A DNA stretch of 64,000 bases from Sphingopyxis sp. LC363 (GCF_000756385.1 NZ_JNFC01000012.1:124001-188000); one strand, 5' to 3'; positions 1-9,326 are shown, counted from the stretch's first letter. Made by a program: numbers and translations. The notes: generated by a model not told the origin, from the sequence alone.

Positions 1-24
1 CTGGACGAAGCGAAATAGCGACGC

Positions 25-2196
25 TCAGCGCGGCGTCAGCGTCCATTCGACGACGTCGCTGACCACCCTGCCGGCGAAGCGGGCGGAGGCGGTCACGCGG
101 TTGACGCCGGGCGCGAGCCGCACGTCCCCGATCTCGCATATGCTTGCGGCGCAGGCGATCTCGCCCAGCGGCTTGTCGCCCAGCATCACCATGACCTTCG
201 GTGCGTTGCTATAGATGCGGATGCGCGTCGTCGCTTCGGTGCGCCGCGTCCAGCGCCGGCTGTTGATATGGACGACGGGTTCGGTCGACCATTCGGCCTT
301 GTAATAGAAAAAGGCGTCCTTCTTCACCTTGCGGTCGAATGTGACGAGGCCCTTGTCATTGACGTCGGTCGCGTCGCCTTCCTGCCGAATTTTCGAAGAG
401 AAATCGAACATGTTCCAGATCCAGCTCGCCCAGAGATAGGGGCGGTCGCGAAGCTGCGACCAGCTTTGCTCGTGATACCAGCTCTGGAATTCCTCGGGGT
501 GCATGCGGCTGGCGTGCGCGATCTTGTGGGTCGATCCATCCTCGACATGTTGGCTGAGCGCGCCGCCCGCGCCATATTCGCTAACCGAGATCGGGATCGC
601 CGGATAGCGCGCGTGCATACGGTCGAGATGCGGACCAAGGTCGGCGACGTCGCCGTAATACCAGCCAAAATAGCGGTTGTATCCCATCAGGTCGGCAAGC
701 CCCGTCAGCACCGGCTGGCGGGGCCGCTCGCCGGACGGAGCCGCGCCCTCGTGCGTCGCCTCGCAGCAATCGGCGATCACCGTCGGGCGCGTCGGATCCT
801 CGGCCTTCGACAGCGCGTCGAGGTCGCGCAGCAGCGGACGGGCGTCGGCGCTCGGCGGGGCACGGCCGGTCGCCATGTCGAGGTCGACCTCATTGCCGAT
901 GCCCCAGGTGACGACCGAGGGATGGTTGTAATTCTGGCGGATCAGTTCGACCATCTGCGCCTTCGCATTGGCGACCAGTTCGGGCGATCCGGTCGAGCCG
1001 TCGTTCGACGGCCGGTTGACGAAGGGAATTTCGGCCCACACGATCATGCCGTAACGGTCGGCGAGTTCGAACCATTCGGGCGCGTGCTGATAATGGGCGA
1101 AGCGCACGGTGTTTGCGCCCATTTCGGCGATCAGCGCCATGTCGCGTTCATGGTCCTCGGGGGCGAGCGCCCAACCCTTGCCGAGATAGTCCTGATGTCG
1201 CGAGACGCCATGCAGCGGCAGATGCTTGCCGTTGAGGAAAAAGCCCTTGTTCGGATCGATAAGGAATTCGCGAAAACCCACGGGCACCGAGACGCTGTCG
1301 AGTGACGCGCCCGCATCGGCGATCCTCGCCTCTAGCCGATAGAGATAGGGGTCGGCGCGCCCGTTCCAGCGGCGCGGAGCGGGGACGTCGAGCGTCAATT
1401 GCGCCTCGCGCTGCTGCGCATCGAGCGGCGTCGTCGCTTCGGCGATGGGGCGTCCTTCGGCATCGCGCAAGGTGACGACGAGGCTCTGTCCAGCCGCCGC
1501 GCCCGCGAGCTTTACGCGCACCGCCAGCGTCGCGCGGCCATCGGCGGCGAAGCGCGGGGTCGCGTAGACGCCGGGCCCGCCATGATCGTCGAGCGCGATA
1601 TGGCTGGGTGCGACATGGAGCAGCCGGACGCCGCGATAAATGCCGCCGTGAATGAAGAAATCGCCGTCGAGCGGGATGACATGCTGCGTGCTGCTGCCGG
1701 GCTCGGGCTTGCTGTTGTCGGCGCGCAGCAGGATGAGGTTCGAACCAGCCGGATCGAGATATCCGGTGAGATCGAAGCGGAAGCGCGAGAAGGCGCCGGC
1801 GTGGCTGCCGGCCTTGCGTCCGTTGACCCACAGGTCGGCGATATTGCCGACGCCGTCGAACTCGATCACATGGCGGCGGCCTGCGGGCAAAGTCGCGCCG
1901 TCGAGCCGCAGCCGATACCAGCCGATGCCCTGCCTGTTGTCGGTCGCTTCGGTTCGGCCGACGCGATATTCGCCGAGACGATTCCATGTGTGGGGCAGGA
2001 CGACCGGCGCCCAACCGCCATCGGGCAGCGCAGCCGCCGTCTCGGGCGTCAGTTTTTCATCGAAGCGAAACTGCCAACCCGCGCCGAGATCGGCGATCAT
2101 GCGCGGCGATGGAGGCGGCGCCGGCACCGAGGTGGGCGGCGTCGCCGAGCATGCGGTGAGCGACGCCGCGATCAGCAACGCCAGCCACCGCGCCAT
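25..2196 (-). CDS. Glycoside hydrolase family 2 lipoprotein (beta-galactosidase or beta-glucuronidase type)
   Basis: This gene encodes a probable exo-beta-glycosidase of about 723 residues. It has the GH2 layout: an N-terminal jelly-roll sugar-binding domain, an immunoglobulin-like domain, then a TIM barrel. The acid/base glutamate is visible in WGIGNEVD (about residue 431) and the nucleophile in VSEYGAGG (about 537). The N-terminus has a hydrophobic stretch ending in a lipobox (SLTAC), so the enzyme is probably anchored in the envelope rather than cytoplasmic. I chose the ATG at 2196 because GAGG lies 10 nt upstream. An ATG at 2220 would overlap the preceding gene by 22 nt and has no good ribosome site. 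It is the last gene of the sugar operon and ends 24 nt from the window edge. Whether the sugar is galactose, glucuronate or another cannot be told from sequence alone. Confidence 0.9.
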   Translation of the reverse strand: MARWLALLIAASLTACSATPPTSVPAPPPSPRMIADLGAGWQFRFDEKLTPETAAALPDGGWAPVVLPHTWNRLGEYRVGRTEATDNRQGIGWYRLRLDGATLPAGRRHVIEFDGVGNIADLWVNGRKAGSHAGAFSRFRFDLTGYLDPAGSNLILLRADNSKPEPGSSTQHVIPLDGDFFIHGGIYRGVRLLHVAPSHIALDDHGGPGVYATPRFAADGRATLAVRVKLAGAAAGQSLVVTLRDAEGRPIAEATTPLDAQQREAQLTLDVPAPRRWNGRADPYLYRLEARIADAGASLDSVSVPVGFREFLIDPNKGFFLNGKHLPLHGVSRHQDYLGKGWALAPEDHERDMALIAEMGANTVRFAHYQHAPEWFELADRYGMIVWAEIPFVNRPSNDGSTGSPELVANAKAQMVELIRQNYNHPSVVTWGIGNEVDLDMATGRAPPSADARPLLRDLDALSKAEDPTRPTVIADCCEATHEGAAPSGERPRQPVLTGLADLMGYNRYFGWYYGDVADLGPHLDRMHARYPAIPISVSEYGAGGALSQHVEDGSTHKIAHASRMHPEEFQSWYHEQSWSQLRDRPYLWASWIWNMFDFSSKIRQEGDATDVNDKGLVTFDRKVKKDAFFYYKAEWSTEPVVHINSRRWTRRTEATTRIRIYSNAPKVMVMLGDKPLGEIACAASICEIGDVRLAPGVNRVTASARFAGRVVSDVVEWTLTPR

Positions 2197-2198
2197 CT

Positions 2199-3065
2199 TC
2201 AGCAAGCCTCGCCAATGCACAGATCGGCCACCACCGGATAATGATCCGACGGCAGCTTCCCGCCGGTCTGGTCGGTCAGCGTCGCATGGCGCAGCACCGC
2301 CACATCGTCGCTGACGAAGATATGGTCGATCGGGCTGGCGTCCATCCGCGCGATGTCGAATCCGGTGAAGGTGCCGAGCGGGCCGTAATGCGGCGTGCGG
2401 CTGACCGTGCGGCTGTCGCGCAGCGCACCCTCGCCGGGCTCGACGATCGCGGCATAGGGATTGCTCGTCGCGGCGCTGTTGAAGTCGCCCATCAATATGG
2501 CGCTTTCGTCAGGCTTGCGCTCGCCGTCGATCCAGCGGCGGATCTGCCGGGCGCTTTCCTGCCGCGCGACCTCGCCGATATGGTCGAAATGGGTGTTCAC
2601 GACGAGCAAATTGCGCTTCGCCGTCCGGTCGTGCAGCCGCGCCCAGGTCGCGATCCGCGGCAGCGCGGCGTCCCAGCCCTTGCTCGGCACATCGGGCGTC
2701 GGCGACAACCAGAAAGTGCCCGATCCGACCAGCGCGAAGCGGTCGCGGCGGAACCCCAGCATCGAATATTCGCCCTTCGTCTTGCCGTCGTCGCGCGCGA
2801 CGCCGACGAACTGATAGGCGGGCAGATCGGCCTCGACGGCCTGCTTCTGGTGCTGCAACACCTCCTGCATCCCGACAAGGTCAGGCGCCTGATAGGCGAC
2901 GAGTGCGATCAGCGCTGCGCGGCGGTGCGGCCAGGCGTTGCCGCCATCCGACGCGATATCGAGCCGGATATTATAGGTCATCGCTTCATAATGATCGGCG
3001 CGCTCTTTCGCCGCGGCGGGCAGTGCAAGCAGCGCCGCCGCGAGGATCAGGGCTTTGCGGGTCAT
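2199..3065 (-). CDS. Secreted endonuclease/exonuclease/phosphatase (EEP) fold protein
   Basis: This 288-residue protein belongs to the DNase I/sphingomyelinase-like metal-dependent phosphoesterase fold. The motifs seen are MTYNIR near the N-terminus, QEV (catalytic Glu), NTHFDH, GDFNS and the C-terminal SDHYPV (catalytic Asp-His). A signal peptide (hydrophobic core followed by LPAAAK) suggests periplasmic or extracellular location. The gene starts inside the GH1 gene stop (4-nt ATGA overlap) and is followed 2 nt later by the GH2 gene, so it is co-translated with glycosidases. Close relatives are often found in carbohydrate loci, but the substrate is unknown. It may cleave a phosphodiester on a decorated glycan. 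The fold is sure, the substrate is not. Confidence 0.87.
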   Translation of the reverse strand: MTRKALILAAALLALPAAAKERADHYEAMTYNIRLDIASDGGNAWPHRRAALIALVAYQAPDLVGMQEVLQHQKQAVEADLPAYQFVGVARDDGKTKGEYSMLGFRRDRFALVGSGTFWLSPTPDVPSKGWDAALPRIATWARLHDRTAKRNLLVVNTHFDHIGEVARQESARQIRRWIDGERKPDESAILMGDFNSAATSNPYAAIVEPGEGALRDSRTVSRTPHYGPLGTFTGFDIARMDASPIDHIFVSDDVAVLRHATLTDQTGGKLPSDHYPVVADLCIGEAC

Positions 3066-4408
3066 CCGAGATTTCCTCCGTTGGCGGCGATCACGCTACT
3101 ATAGAAACGCGCGCTGCGCTTCGGTGTGCGGACCTGCGTTTCATAATCGACATGGACGATACCGAAGCGCTTCGAAAAGCCCAAGGACCATTCGAGATTG
3201 TCGAGCAGCGACCAGGCCATATAGCCGCGCACGTCGACCCCCTGCCGGATCGCGTCGCCGATCGCCGAGATATGCGTGCGGAGATAATCGCAGCGCAGCG
3301 GATCGTCGATGCCGTCGGGCCCGGCCTGCGGCGGGTCATAGAATGCGGCACCATTTTCGGTGATATAGACGGGAATGTCGCCATAGGTGTCGCGGAACCA
3401 GATCAGCATGTCGGTGAGCGCGGGCGGATAGACCTCCCAGTCGGTGGTCGTGTGCGTCGCGACCTGCCGCACCGGCGACGCGCCGACCGGCCATTGGTTC
3501 GGGTCGGCCCTGACGACGTTGCGGGTGTAATAGTTGATACCGATGAAATCGACCGGCTGGCAGATGTCCTTCAAATCCTCGACGGGCCATTGCGGCCAAG
3601 CTTCGCCGAACACGTCGGCGAGTTCGTCGGGGTAGCTGCCCTTCAGCGCCGGATCGAGATACTGCCGGTTCATATAGGCGTGCGCGCGTGCCGTGGCGGC
3701 CAGATCCTCGGCGCTGTCGCTCGCGGGATATTTGGGCTCGATATTGACGACGAGCCCGATCTCGTGCGCGCCCTCGCTGCGATAGGCCTGCACCGCGCGG
3801 CCGTGCGCGCGCATCAGATTGTGGCTTGCGATCGGTGTCTCGAACAGATTGCGGTGGCCGGGGGCAAGCGCGCCGTGGAGATAGCCGCCATCGGTGATCA
3901 CCCAGGGTTCGTTCAGCGTCACCCATTTCTTCACCCGGCCGTCGAGGCGGCGGTACATCACCGATCCATATTCGGCGAACCAGTCGGCGCTGTCGCGGTT
4001 GAGCCAGCCGCCCTTGTCGTCGAGCGCTGCGGGCAAGTCCCAGTGATGCAGCGTCAGCAACGGCTCGATGTCGTTCTTGAGCAGTTCGTCGACCAGCCGC
4101 TCGTAGAAGTCGAGGCCGGGCTCGTTCACGCGCCCGATGCCTTCGGGCAGCACGCGGCCCCAGTTGACGCTGAAGCGATAGGCCTTGAGCCCGAGTTCCT
4201 TCATCAGCGCGACGTCGGCGGGCATGCGGTTATAATGGTCGCACGCCACGTCGCCGGTGTCGCCTTTCGCCGCCATCAGCCGCGGGTCGTGGCTGAAGCG
4301 CTGCCAGATGCTCGCGCCCGCGCCGTCGGCGAGCGGCGACCCCTCGATCTGATAGGCCGCGGTCGCCGCGCCCCACAGGAAATCGTCGGGGAAAATCGTC
4401 TGCGTCAT
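3062..4408 (-). CDS. GH1 family beta-glucosidase
   Basis: This 448-residue cytoplasmic enzyme has the length and motifs of bacterial GH1 beta-glucosidases (BglA/BglB type). They are an N-terminal FLWGAATAAYQIEG, the acid/base glutamate in TLNEP (about residue 165), the nucleophile glutamate in YITENGA (about 350), and a C-terminal DNLEWSLGF substrate-pocket motif. No signal peptide is present. It should hydrolyse short beta-glucosides brought in by the neighbouring ABC importer or MFS carrier, giving glucose. It overlaps the upstream esterase gene by 4 nt (ATGA), which implies translational coupling. A beta-galactosidase or beta-fucosidase side activity is common in this family and cannot be excluded. 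Confidence 0.95.
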   Translation of the reverse strand: MTQTIFPDDFLWGAATAAYQIEGSPLADGAGASIWQRFSHDPRLMAAKGDTGDVACDHYNRMPADVALMKELGLKAYRFSVNWGRVLPEGIGRVNEPGLDFYERLVDELLKNDIEPLLTLHHWDLPAALDDKGGWLNRDSADWFAEYGSVMYRRLDGRVKKWVTLNEPWVITDGGYLHGALAPGHRNLFETPIASHNLMRAHGRAVQAYRSEGAHEIGLVVNIEPKYPASDSAEDLAATARAHAYMNRQYLDPALKGSYPDELADVFGEAWPQWPVEDLKDICQPVDFIGINYYTRNVVRADPNQWPVGASPVRQVATHTTTDWEVYPPALTDMLIWFRDTYGDIPVYITENGAAFYDPPQAGPDGIDDPLRCDYLRTHISAIGDAIRQGVDVRGYMAWSLLDNLEWSLGFSKRFGIVHVDYETQVRTPKRSARFYSSVIAANGGNLG

Positions 4409-5199
4409 TTTCTTTCCTTGGTCTTCTTGTTTGCCGCCGCGTCGGGCGGAGTGGGGAGGCGGTGAGAGAGCAGCCAGAGGTAAAGCGCGGGATCGTCATA
4501 GGCCGGGTCCCAGCTGTTGTGGCCGAGGTCGGGATAGATGGTCAGCCGCGAAACCCGGCCGCCGCAGGCGCGGATCGCGCGCGCCATCGCAAAGCTGCCC
4601 TCGGGCACGACGACATCGTCGCGGTCGCCGTGAAAGGCCCAGACCGGCGTGTCCTTGAGCGCGCAGGCGGTCGTGGGATCGCCGCGCCCCGCGACCGGCG
4701 CGACCGCGGCGAAGCGGTGCGGCTCGGCCGTGGCCCAGCGCCAGCTCGCATGGCCGCCGCGGCTGAGCCCGGTCAGATAGACGCGCGTGGGGTCGATGCG
4801 CAGCGTTTTGGTCACATGATCGAGCAGCTGGTCGAGCTTCGCGACGTCCCAGTCCTGATCGGCGCCGAGCAGCGGCGAGACGGTGACGAAGGGAAAGTCG
4901 GGGGTGCGGTCGGCGATCTTCGGCGGGCCGTGCACCTTGACCTTCGCGACATCGTTGCCGCGCTCGCCCGAACCGTGGAGGAAGATCAGCAGGGGCCAGT
5001 TCGCCCTGGAATCGGCGGTGTAGCCGCGCGGCAGGAACAGCTGGTAGGGGTAATTGCCCGCCTCGATCGCAGGTTGCGGACTTTGGCCGTCGCTTTGGGC
5101 AAAGGCTGGCGGGGAGAAAGCCAACGCGATGGCCGCAAGCGGAGCAAAGGCGAACGAGTTTTTGGGCAGCTTCAACGATTTGCTCCTGATAATTTTCAT
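4405..5199 (-). CDS. Secreted alpha/beta-hydrolase (PHB depolymerase/esterase-like)
   Basis: This 264-residue protein has a signal peptide (hydrophobic segment ending AFSPPAFA) followed by an alpha/beta-hydrolase domain. The nucleophile elbow GLSRGG lies at about residue 142-147, the acid is probably in FHGDRDD and the histidine in DLGHNSW. The oxyanion region LIFLHGSGERGND resembles the LpqC/PHB-depolymerase and carbohydrate esterase group often fused or linked to glycosidases. The ATG at 5199 overlaps the permease stop by 4 nt, so I rejected a longer in-frame extension running through the permease gene. In this operon a role in removing acyl or aryl esters from sugars is likely. This is inference from context. 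Confidence 0.85.
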   Translation of the reverse strand: MKIIRSKSLKLPKNSFAFAPLAAIALAFSPPAFAQSDGQSPQPAIEAGNYPYQLFLPRGYTADSRANWPLLIFLHGSGERGNDVAKVKVHGPPKIADRTPDFPFVTVSPLLGADQDWDVAKLDQLLDHVTKTLRIDPTRVYLTGLSRGGHASWRWATAEPHRFAAVAPVAGRGDPTTACALKDTPVWAFHGDRDDVVVPEGSFAMARAIRACGGRVSRLTIYPDLGHNSWDPAYDDPALYLWLLSHRLPTPPDAAANKKTKERK

Positions 5200-6011
5200 C
5201 CCTTCACGCTCCCGGTCAGAAGCCCGCTCAGATAATAGCGTTGGAGCGCGAGGAAGAGGATGAGGACGGGGAGGGTGGTGACGACCGCACCAGCCATCAT
5301 GATCTCGTAATCCTGCACATTCTGGCGGCTGTTCGCGGCGAGCGCGACGGGCAGGGTGTAGAGATCCTGATCGGCGAGGATGATCAGCGGCCACATGAAA
5401 TCGTTCCAGCTCGACAGGAAGACATAGAGCGCGAGCGTGACGATGATCGGGGTCAGGATCGGCAGCACGATGCGGCGCAATATCTGCCCCTCGCTCGCGC
5501 CGTCGATCCGCGCCGCCTCGAGCATCTCGTCGGGGATCGACAGGCAATATTGGCGGACGAGGAAGATGCCGAAAATCCCCGCGAGCCATGGCACCAGCGC
5601 GCCGGCATAGCTGTTGACGAGCCCCATCGCCTTGAGTTCGAGGAACAGCGGCAGCATTCCGATCTGCCCCGGCACGACAAGCGCCGCGACGAGCAGGCGG
5701 AAGGTCGCGTCGCGGCCTTTGAAGCGCAGCTTGGCGAAGGCATAGCCCGCCGGAATCGTGAAGAGCAGCGCAAGGCCCGTCGCGAGCGTCGAAATGAGGA
5801 TGCTGTTGAGCAGGAAGCGGCCGACGCCGAAACTGCCGAATAGCTCGCGGTAATTTTCGAGCGTCGGGCTCGCGGGCCACAGCGGCGGCGGAAAGTGCGC
5901 CGCCTCGCCGCGCGCCATCAAGCTGACCGAGGCCATCCAGAGCAAGGGCGCGATCGTCACCAGCGCGGCGAACGCGGCGAGCAAGGTGACGGACCAGCGG
6001 CGCAGGCTCAT
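5196..6011 (-). CDS. ABC sugar transporter permease, MalG/UgpE type
   Basis: This 271-residue inner-membrane protein has about six hydrophobic segments and the binding-protein-dependent permease signature EAARIDGASEGQILRRI with LPILTP after it (the EAA loop that contacts the ATPase). The start at 6011 overlaps the partner permease stop by 4 nt. A longer reading frame starting at 6116 would run deep into that gene and lacks homology. It forms the transmembrane channel with the next-upstream permease, and the complex is fed by the lipoprotein encoded at 6901-8175. The ATPase gene is separated from this cluster by the lacI gene, but the set is complete within the locus. Confidence 0.92.
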   Translation of the reverse strand: MSLRRWSVTLLAAFAALVTIAPLLWMASVSLMARGEAAHFPPPLWPASPTLENYRELFGSFGVGRFLLNSILISTLATGLALLFTIPAGYAFAKLRFKGRDATFRLLVAALVVPGQIGMLPLFLELKAMGLVNSYAGALVPWLAGIFGIFLVRQYCLSIPDEMLEAARIDGASEGQILRRIVLPILTPIIVTLALYVFLSSWNDFMWPLIILADQDLYTLPVALAANSRQNVQDYEIMMAGAVVTTLPVLILFLALQRYYLSGLLTGSVKG

Positions 6012-6904
6012 ATCGCGCCGCTCCGCTTTGCCAGACGCAATTGCACCAGCGTCACCGCGAGGATGCAGAGGAAGAGCAGGAAGGCGACCGCCGCGCCCGA
6101 CCCGAGGTTCCACCATTTGAACCCCTCCTCATACATGAAATAAAGGATGGTGACGGTCGACTGGGCGGGGCCGCCCTGCGTCATCACATAGGGTTCGGCG
6201 AAGAGCTGGAACATGCCCGCGACGGTGAGCACCGAGACGAGCAGCACCGTCGGCGCGATCGCGGGCAGGGTGACGTGGCGCAGCCGCATGAACCAACCCG
6301 CGCCGTCGATCCGCGCCGCCTCATCGAGCTCGCGCGGCACCGTCTGGAGCGCGGCGAGGAAGATGATCATATTATAGCCGAAAGTCTTCCACCCGACGAA
6401 GATCAGGATCGCGGGCAGCGATGCGGTCGGACTTCCCAGCCAGTCGACCGGGGGCACCCCGAAAAGGGAGAGCAGATAGTTGAGCAGCCCGTAACGCGTG
6501 TGGAGCAGATAGCGCCACACCACTGCCGTGGCGACGAGCGTCGTCACATAGGGCGCGAACAAGGCGACGCGCCACACCGGCCGCCACTTCAGCCAGCGCG
6601 AATTGACGAGCATCGCCGCGAACAGCGACAGCGCGACGATGAAGGGGGTGCCGACCGCGACGAACAGCAGGGTGTTCGTCATCGCCTTCCAGAACAGCGG
6701 GTTCTCGACCAGCCGTTCGTAGTTTTGCAGGCCGACGAAGCGCAGGTTTCCGATGTCGGCGAGCGCGTAAATGTCGAAATCGGTGAAGCTTAAAAACAGC
6801 GAGGCGATCGCGGGCAGCACGAAGAAAAGCAGGATCGCCGCGAGCGCCGGCGACGACATCGCCCAACCCGCGCGCACTTCGCCCACCCTGCCAGCGGCCG
6901 TCAT
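6008..6904 (-). CDS. ABC sugar transporter permease, MalF/UgpA type
   Basis: This 298-residue inner-membrane protein is the first permease of the importer. It begins with a short cytoplasmic tail and a long hydrophobic helix (AILLFFVLPAIASLFLSF), followed by the FTDFDIY and FVGLQNYERL motifs typical of the MalF/UgpA group. It carries the EAA loop DEAARIDGAGWFMRLRHVT. About six membrane segments are visible. It overlaps both neighbours by 4 nt, so binding protein, permease 1 and permease 2 are translationally coupled. The usual substrates of this CUT1-type subfamily are di- and oligosaccharides, which fits the downstream glycosidases. Confidence 0.93.
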   Translation of the reverse strand: MTAAGRVGEVRAGWAMSSPALAAILLFFVLPAIASLFLSFTDFDIYALADIGNLRFVGLQNYERLVENPLFWKAMTNTLLFVAVGTPFIVALSLFAAMLVNSRWLKWRPVWRVALFAPYVTTLVATAVVWRYLLHTRYGLLNYLLSLFGVPPVDWLGSPTASLPAILIFVGWKTFGYNMIIFLAALQTVPRELDEAARIDGAGWFMRLRHVTLPAIAPTVLLVSVLTVAGMFQLFAEPYVMTQGGPAQSTVTILYFMYEEGFKWWNLGSGAAVAFLLFLCILAVTLVQLRLAKRSGAI

Positions 6905-8175
6905 AGCGCCCGCCCCTTCTCGAGCATCCAGCGCCGCTTTTCGAGCAGCCGGTCGGCGCGCGCGTCGATCTCCTTCGCGGCCGCGTCGACGCTATATTGG
7001 CCGCGCACCATGCGTTCGGCGACGATCTGCATCTCGGTCACGATTCGCTCCCATTCGGGCACCTTCGGCAGCGCGGTCGCATGCTCAAGCTGGGCGCGGA
7101 ACGGCGCGACCGCGGGGTCGCGCATCAACCCCGCCGCGGTCCACACTGAGCGCCGCGCGGGAAGGTCGCCCGTCGCCTCGTGGAGCGCGAGCTGCGCGCC
7201 CGACGCCGTCAGGCGCGCGACCAGATCCCACGCCGCCTTGCCATGCTCGCTCCCGGCGAAGACGACGAGGCTCGACCCACCCGGCGCCGCCGATCCGATG
7301 CCGCCCGGACCGGGGTTCGCCGCCGTGCCCCAATCGTCCTGCCGTTCGGGGCCGAGGCGGCTCTTCATGTCGCCGATCGTCCAGGGCCCCGACAGGAAGA
7401 GACTGAAATAACCGCGTCCGAATTCGGTCCAGACGTTGGAGATTTGCGCCATCGAGACCCGCGGCGCGAGCCCCTCGTCGAACAGCGATTTATAGAAGGC
7501 GAGCGCGGCCTTGAATTCGGGGTCGGAGAAGGCACCGCGTCCGCCCTCGTCGCGCAGCATCCGCGCCCCCGCCGACAGCGCGAGCGTCGTCAGCTGCTCA
7601 TATTCGTTAAGCGGATAGAGCAGCGCGTAATTGCCGTCGCCAGCGACTTGCTTCACCTTGTGAAGCGCCGCCTTCCAATCGGTCCACTCGGCCGGCGGCG
7701 CGGCATAGCCCGCGCGCGCGAACAGGTCCTTGCGATAAAATTGCAGCCGCGTGTCGACATACCAGGGGACGCCCCACGTCTTGCCCGCGATGCGGTTGGT
7801 GTCGACCACCGCGCCGAACTGGTCGCTCAGCAACCGCTTCGCATAGGCGGGAACCGGTTGGATCGCACCGATCGCGGCCAGCTCGGCGATCCAGCTATTG
7901 CCGACCTGTCCGACGCCGGGCAGCGAGCCGCCCGCAAATCCCGTGAGCAATTTCTCGTGCGCCGCGGTCCATGGCAGCGGCTGGACCGCGATCGGCGGCG
8001 CGTCCGCCGGCCAGTCGATACCCTTGAGCAGCGCGGGCAGGCTCGCCGCCTCATTGCCCATCGCCCACACGGTCAGCGTATCGCGCGCGCGCGCGCCGCA
8101 GCCGCCGAGCAACGGGGCGAGGGGCAGCGCGGCGAGCGCGCCGGTCATATGGCGGCGCGTCAGCTGCATCGGCAA
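6901..8175 (-). CDS. Sugar ABC transporter substrate-binding lipoprotein
   Basis: This protein of about 424 residues is an extracellular solute-binding protein of the MalE-like family 1. The N-terminus has two arginines (LTRRHM), a hydrophobic stretch and a lipobox LLGGC, so it may be exported by Tat and lipid-anchored. The motif GVPWYVDTRLQFYRKDLF is characteristic of this family, as are the GPWTIGDMKS and PGGSSLVVF regions. Two ATGs, at 8175 and 8169, are both possible starts. It follows lacI by 16 nt and overlaps the first permease by 4 nt. It sets the importer's specificity, and the ligand is probably an oligosaccharide. Confidence 0.92.
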   Translation of the reverse strand: MPMQLTRRHMTGALAALPLAPLLGGCGARARDTLTVWAMGNEAASLPALLKGIDWPADAPPIAVQPLPWTAAHEKLLTGFAGGSLPGVGQVGNSWIAELAAIGAIQPVPAYAKRLLSDQFGAVVDTNRIAGKTWGVPWYVDTRLQFYRKDLFARAGYAAPPAEWTDWKAALHKVKQVAGDGNYALLYPLNEYEQLTTLALSAGARMLRDEGGRGAFSDPEFKAALAFYKSLFDEGLAPRVSMAQISNVWTEFGRGYFSLFLSGPWTIGDMKSRLGPERQDDWGTAANPGPGGIGSAAPGGSSLVVFAGSEHGKAAWDLVARLTASGAQLALHEATGDLPARRSVWTAAGLMRDPAVAPFRAQLEHATALPKVPEWERIVTEMQIVAERMVRGQYSVDAAAKEIDARADRLLEKRRWMLEKGRAL

Positions 8176-8191
8176 AGGCGCGCCGCGGGGT

Positions 8192-9229
8192 TCACAATGG
8201 AGAGGCTGCCGCGGCGGTCGCCCGCGCGGCGCCGGGTGCGCTCGCGGTGGTGCCGCGTTCGATTAGGTTCGGGGTCAGGATCGTCGCGCTCGCCGCGCCC
8301 AGCGCGTCGCCGCGCAGCAAGCGGAGCAACAGCATCATGCCCGTCGACCCCAGCCGGTCGATATTGACCTGCATCGTCGTGAGACCGGGGCTCAAATGGC
8401 GCGCGAGCGGAATGTCGTCGAAGCCCGCGACCATCACATCACCGGGCACCGACACGCCCGCGCGCGCCAGTTCGGCGATCAGTCCGACCGCCATCTGATC
8501 GTTCGCGGCGAACACCGCATCGGCGGGAAGCTGTCCCTCGACGAGCAGCCGCGCCGCCTTCTCGCCGCTTTCCTCCGAAAAATCGCCGGGCAGGATCACC
8601 GGGCTGCGTTCCTTGGCGATCTTCGCCATCGCATCGACGAAGCCGCGCTGGCGGTCGCGCGCGTCGCGGTTGTGCTTGGGCCCCGCGATATGGATCACCT
8701 GCCGCGCGCCGTGTGCCAAGAGCGCTTCGGTCATCGCATAGGCGCCGCGATAATTGTCGACCGCCACGAAGGGCAGGTCGAGCGAACCCGCATCATAGTT
8801 GAGCAACACCGTGGGCAGCGCCGGGTCGAGATAGTCCGCCAGCAGTTCGGGCTTCAGGTCGGGCGGCATGACGAGCAGCCCGTCGACGCGGCCGCGCATC
8901 GCGGCGATCGCCGCGGCGGTCTCGTGCGTGCTGCCGTGCATGTTGCCGAGCAGCAGGTGCATCCCCGATTCATGCGCGACCAGGTCGATCCCGCGGATGA
9001 TTTCGGAAAAGAATTCGCCGAACAGGTCGGGCAGGATGACCCCGACGGTGTCGGTCTTGCGCCGCGTCAGGCTGCGCGCGCCGCTGTGGGGAACGAAGTT
9101 CAGCTTCTTGACCGCCGCCATCACCGCGGCGCGCGTCGGTGCGGTGACATTGCCGAGCCCGTTGATCGCGCGCGATGCCGTCGCCACCGAAACCCCCGCC
9201 TCGCGGGCCACGTCCCTCAATGTCGCCAT
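8192..9229 (-). CDS. LacI/GalR-family transcriptional repressor
   Basis: This 345-residue regulator has an N-terminal lambda-repressor-like helix-turn-helix (TLRDVAREAGVSVATASRAI, residues 3-22) and hinge (SLTRRKTDTVGVILPD). A periplasmic-binding-protein-like effector domain follows, with the FAANDQMA and VAGFDDIPLARHLSPGLTT motifs. It is transcribed with the importer and hydrolase genes downstream. A perfect GTAACCGGTTAC palindrome lies 86-97 nt before its start, suggesting autoregulation together with the operon. The expected mode is repression relieved by an internalised sugar. The inducer is unknown, but a mono- or disaccharide released by the GH1 or GH2 enzyme is a natural candidate. Confidence 0.95.
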   Translation of the reverse strand: MATLRDVAREAGVSVATASRAINGLGNVTAPTRAAVMAAVKKLNFVPHSGARSLTRRKTDTVGVILPDLFGEFFSEIIRGIDLVAHESGMHLLLGNMHGSTHETAAAIAAMRGRVDGLLVMPPDLKPELLADYLDPALPTVLLNYDAGSLDLPFVAVDNYRGAYAMTEALLAHGARQVIHIAGPKHNRDARDRQRGFVDAMAKIAKERSPVILPGDFSEESGEKAARLLVEGQLPADAVFAANDQMAVGLIAELARAGVSVPGDVMVAGFDDIPLARHLSPGLTTMQVNIDRLGSTGMMLLLRLLRGDALGAASATILTPNLIERGTTASAPGAARATAAAASPL

Positions 9230-9314
9230 GCCGCTGGCCCCCTTTCCCTCATTTGGCGCCGGGCCGCTGATGCGACTCCGTTGCTCTTTCGCCGAGCGCG
9301 GAAACGGCGACAGC

Positions 9315-9326
9315 GTAACCGGTTAC
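9315..9326. promoter_or_regulatory. LacI-family operator (perfect palindrome) upstream of lacI
   Basis: The 12-bp sequence GTAACCGGTTAC is a perfect palindrome with a central CG, the form typical of LacI/GalR operators. It sits between the lacI start (9229) and the end of the ABC ATPase gene (9344), where it can control lacI and the eight genes transcribed with it. A closely matching site lies in front of the MFS transporter at 11877. Confidence 0.75.

Noticed and set aside
7850..7861. GAACCGGTTGG inside the sugar-binding protein gene as another LacI operator
   Set aside because: It matches the core ACCGGTT but not the outer bases and lies within coding sequence, far from a start.
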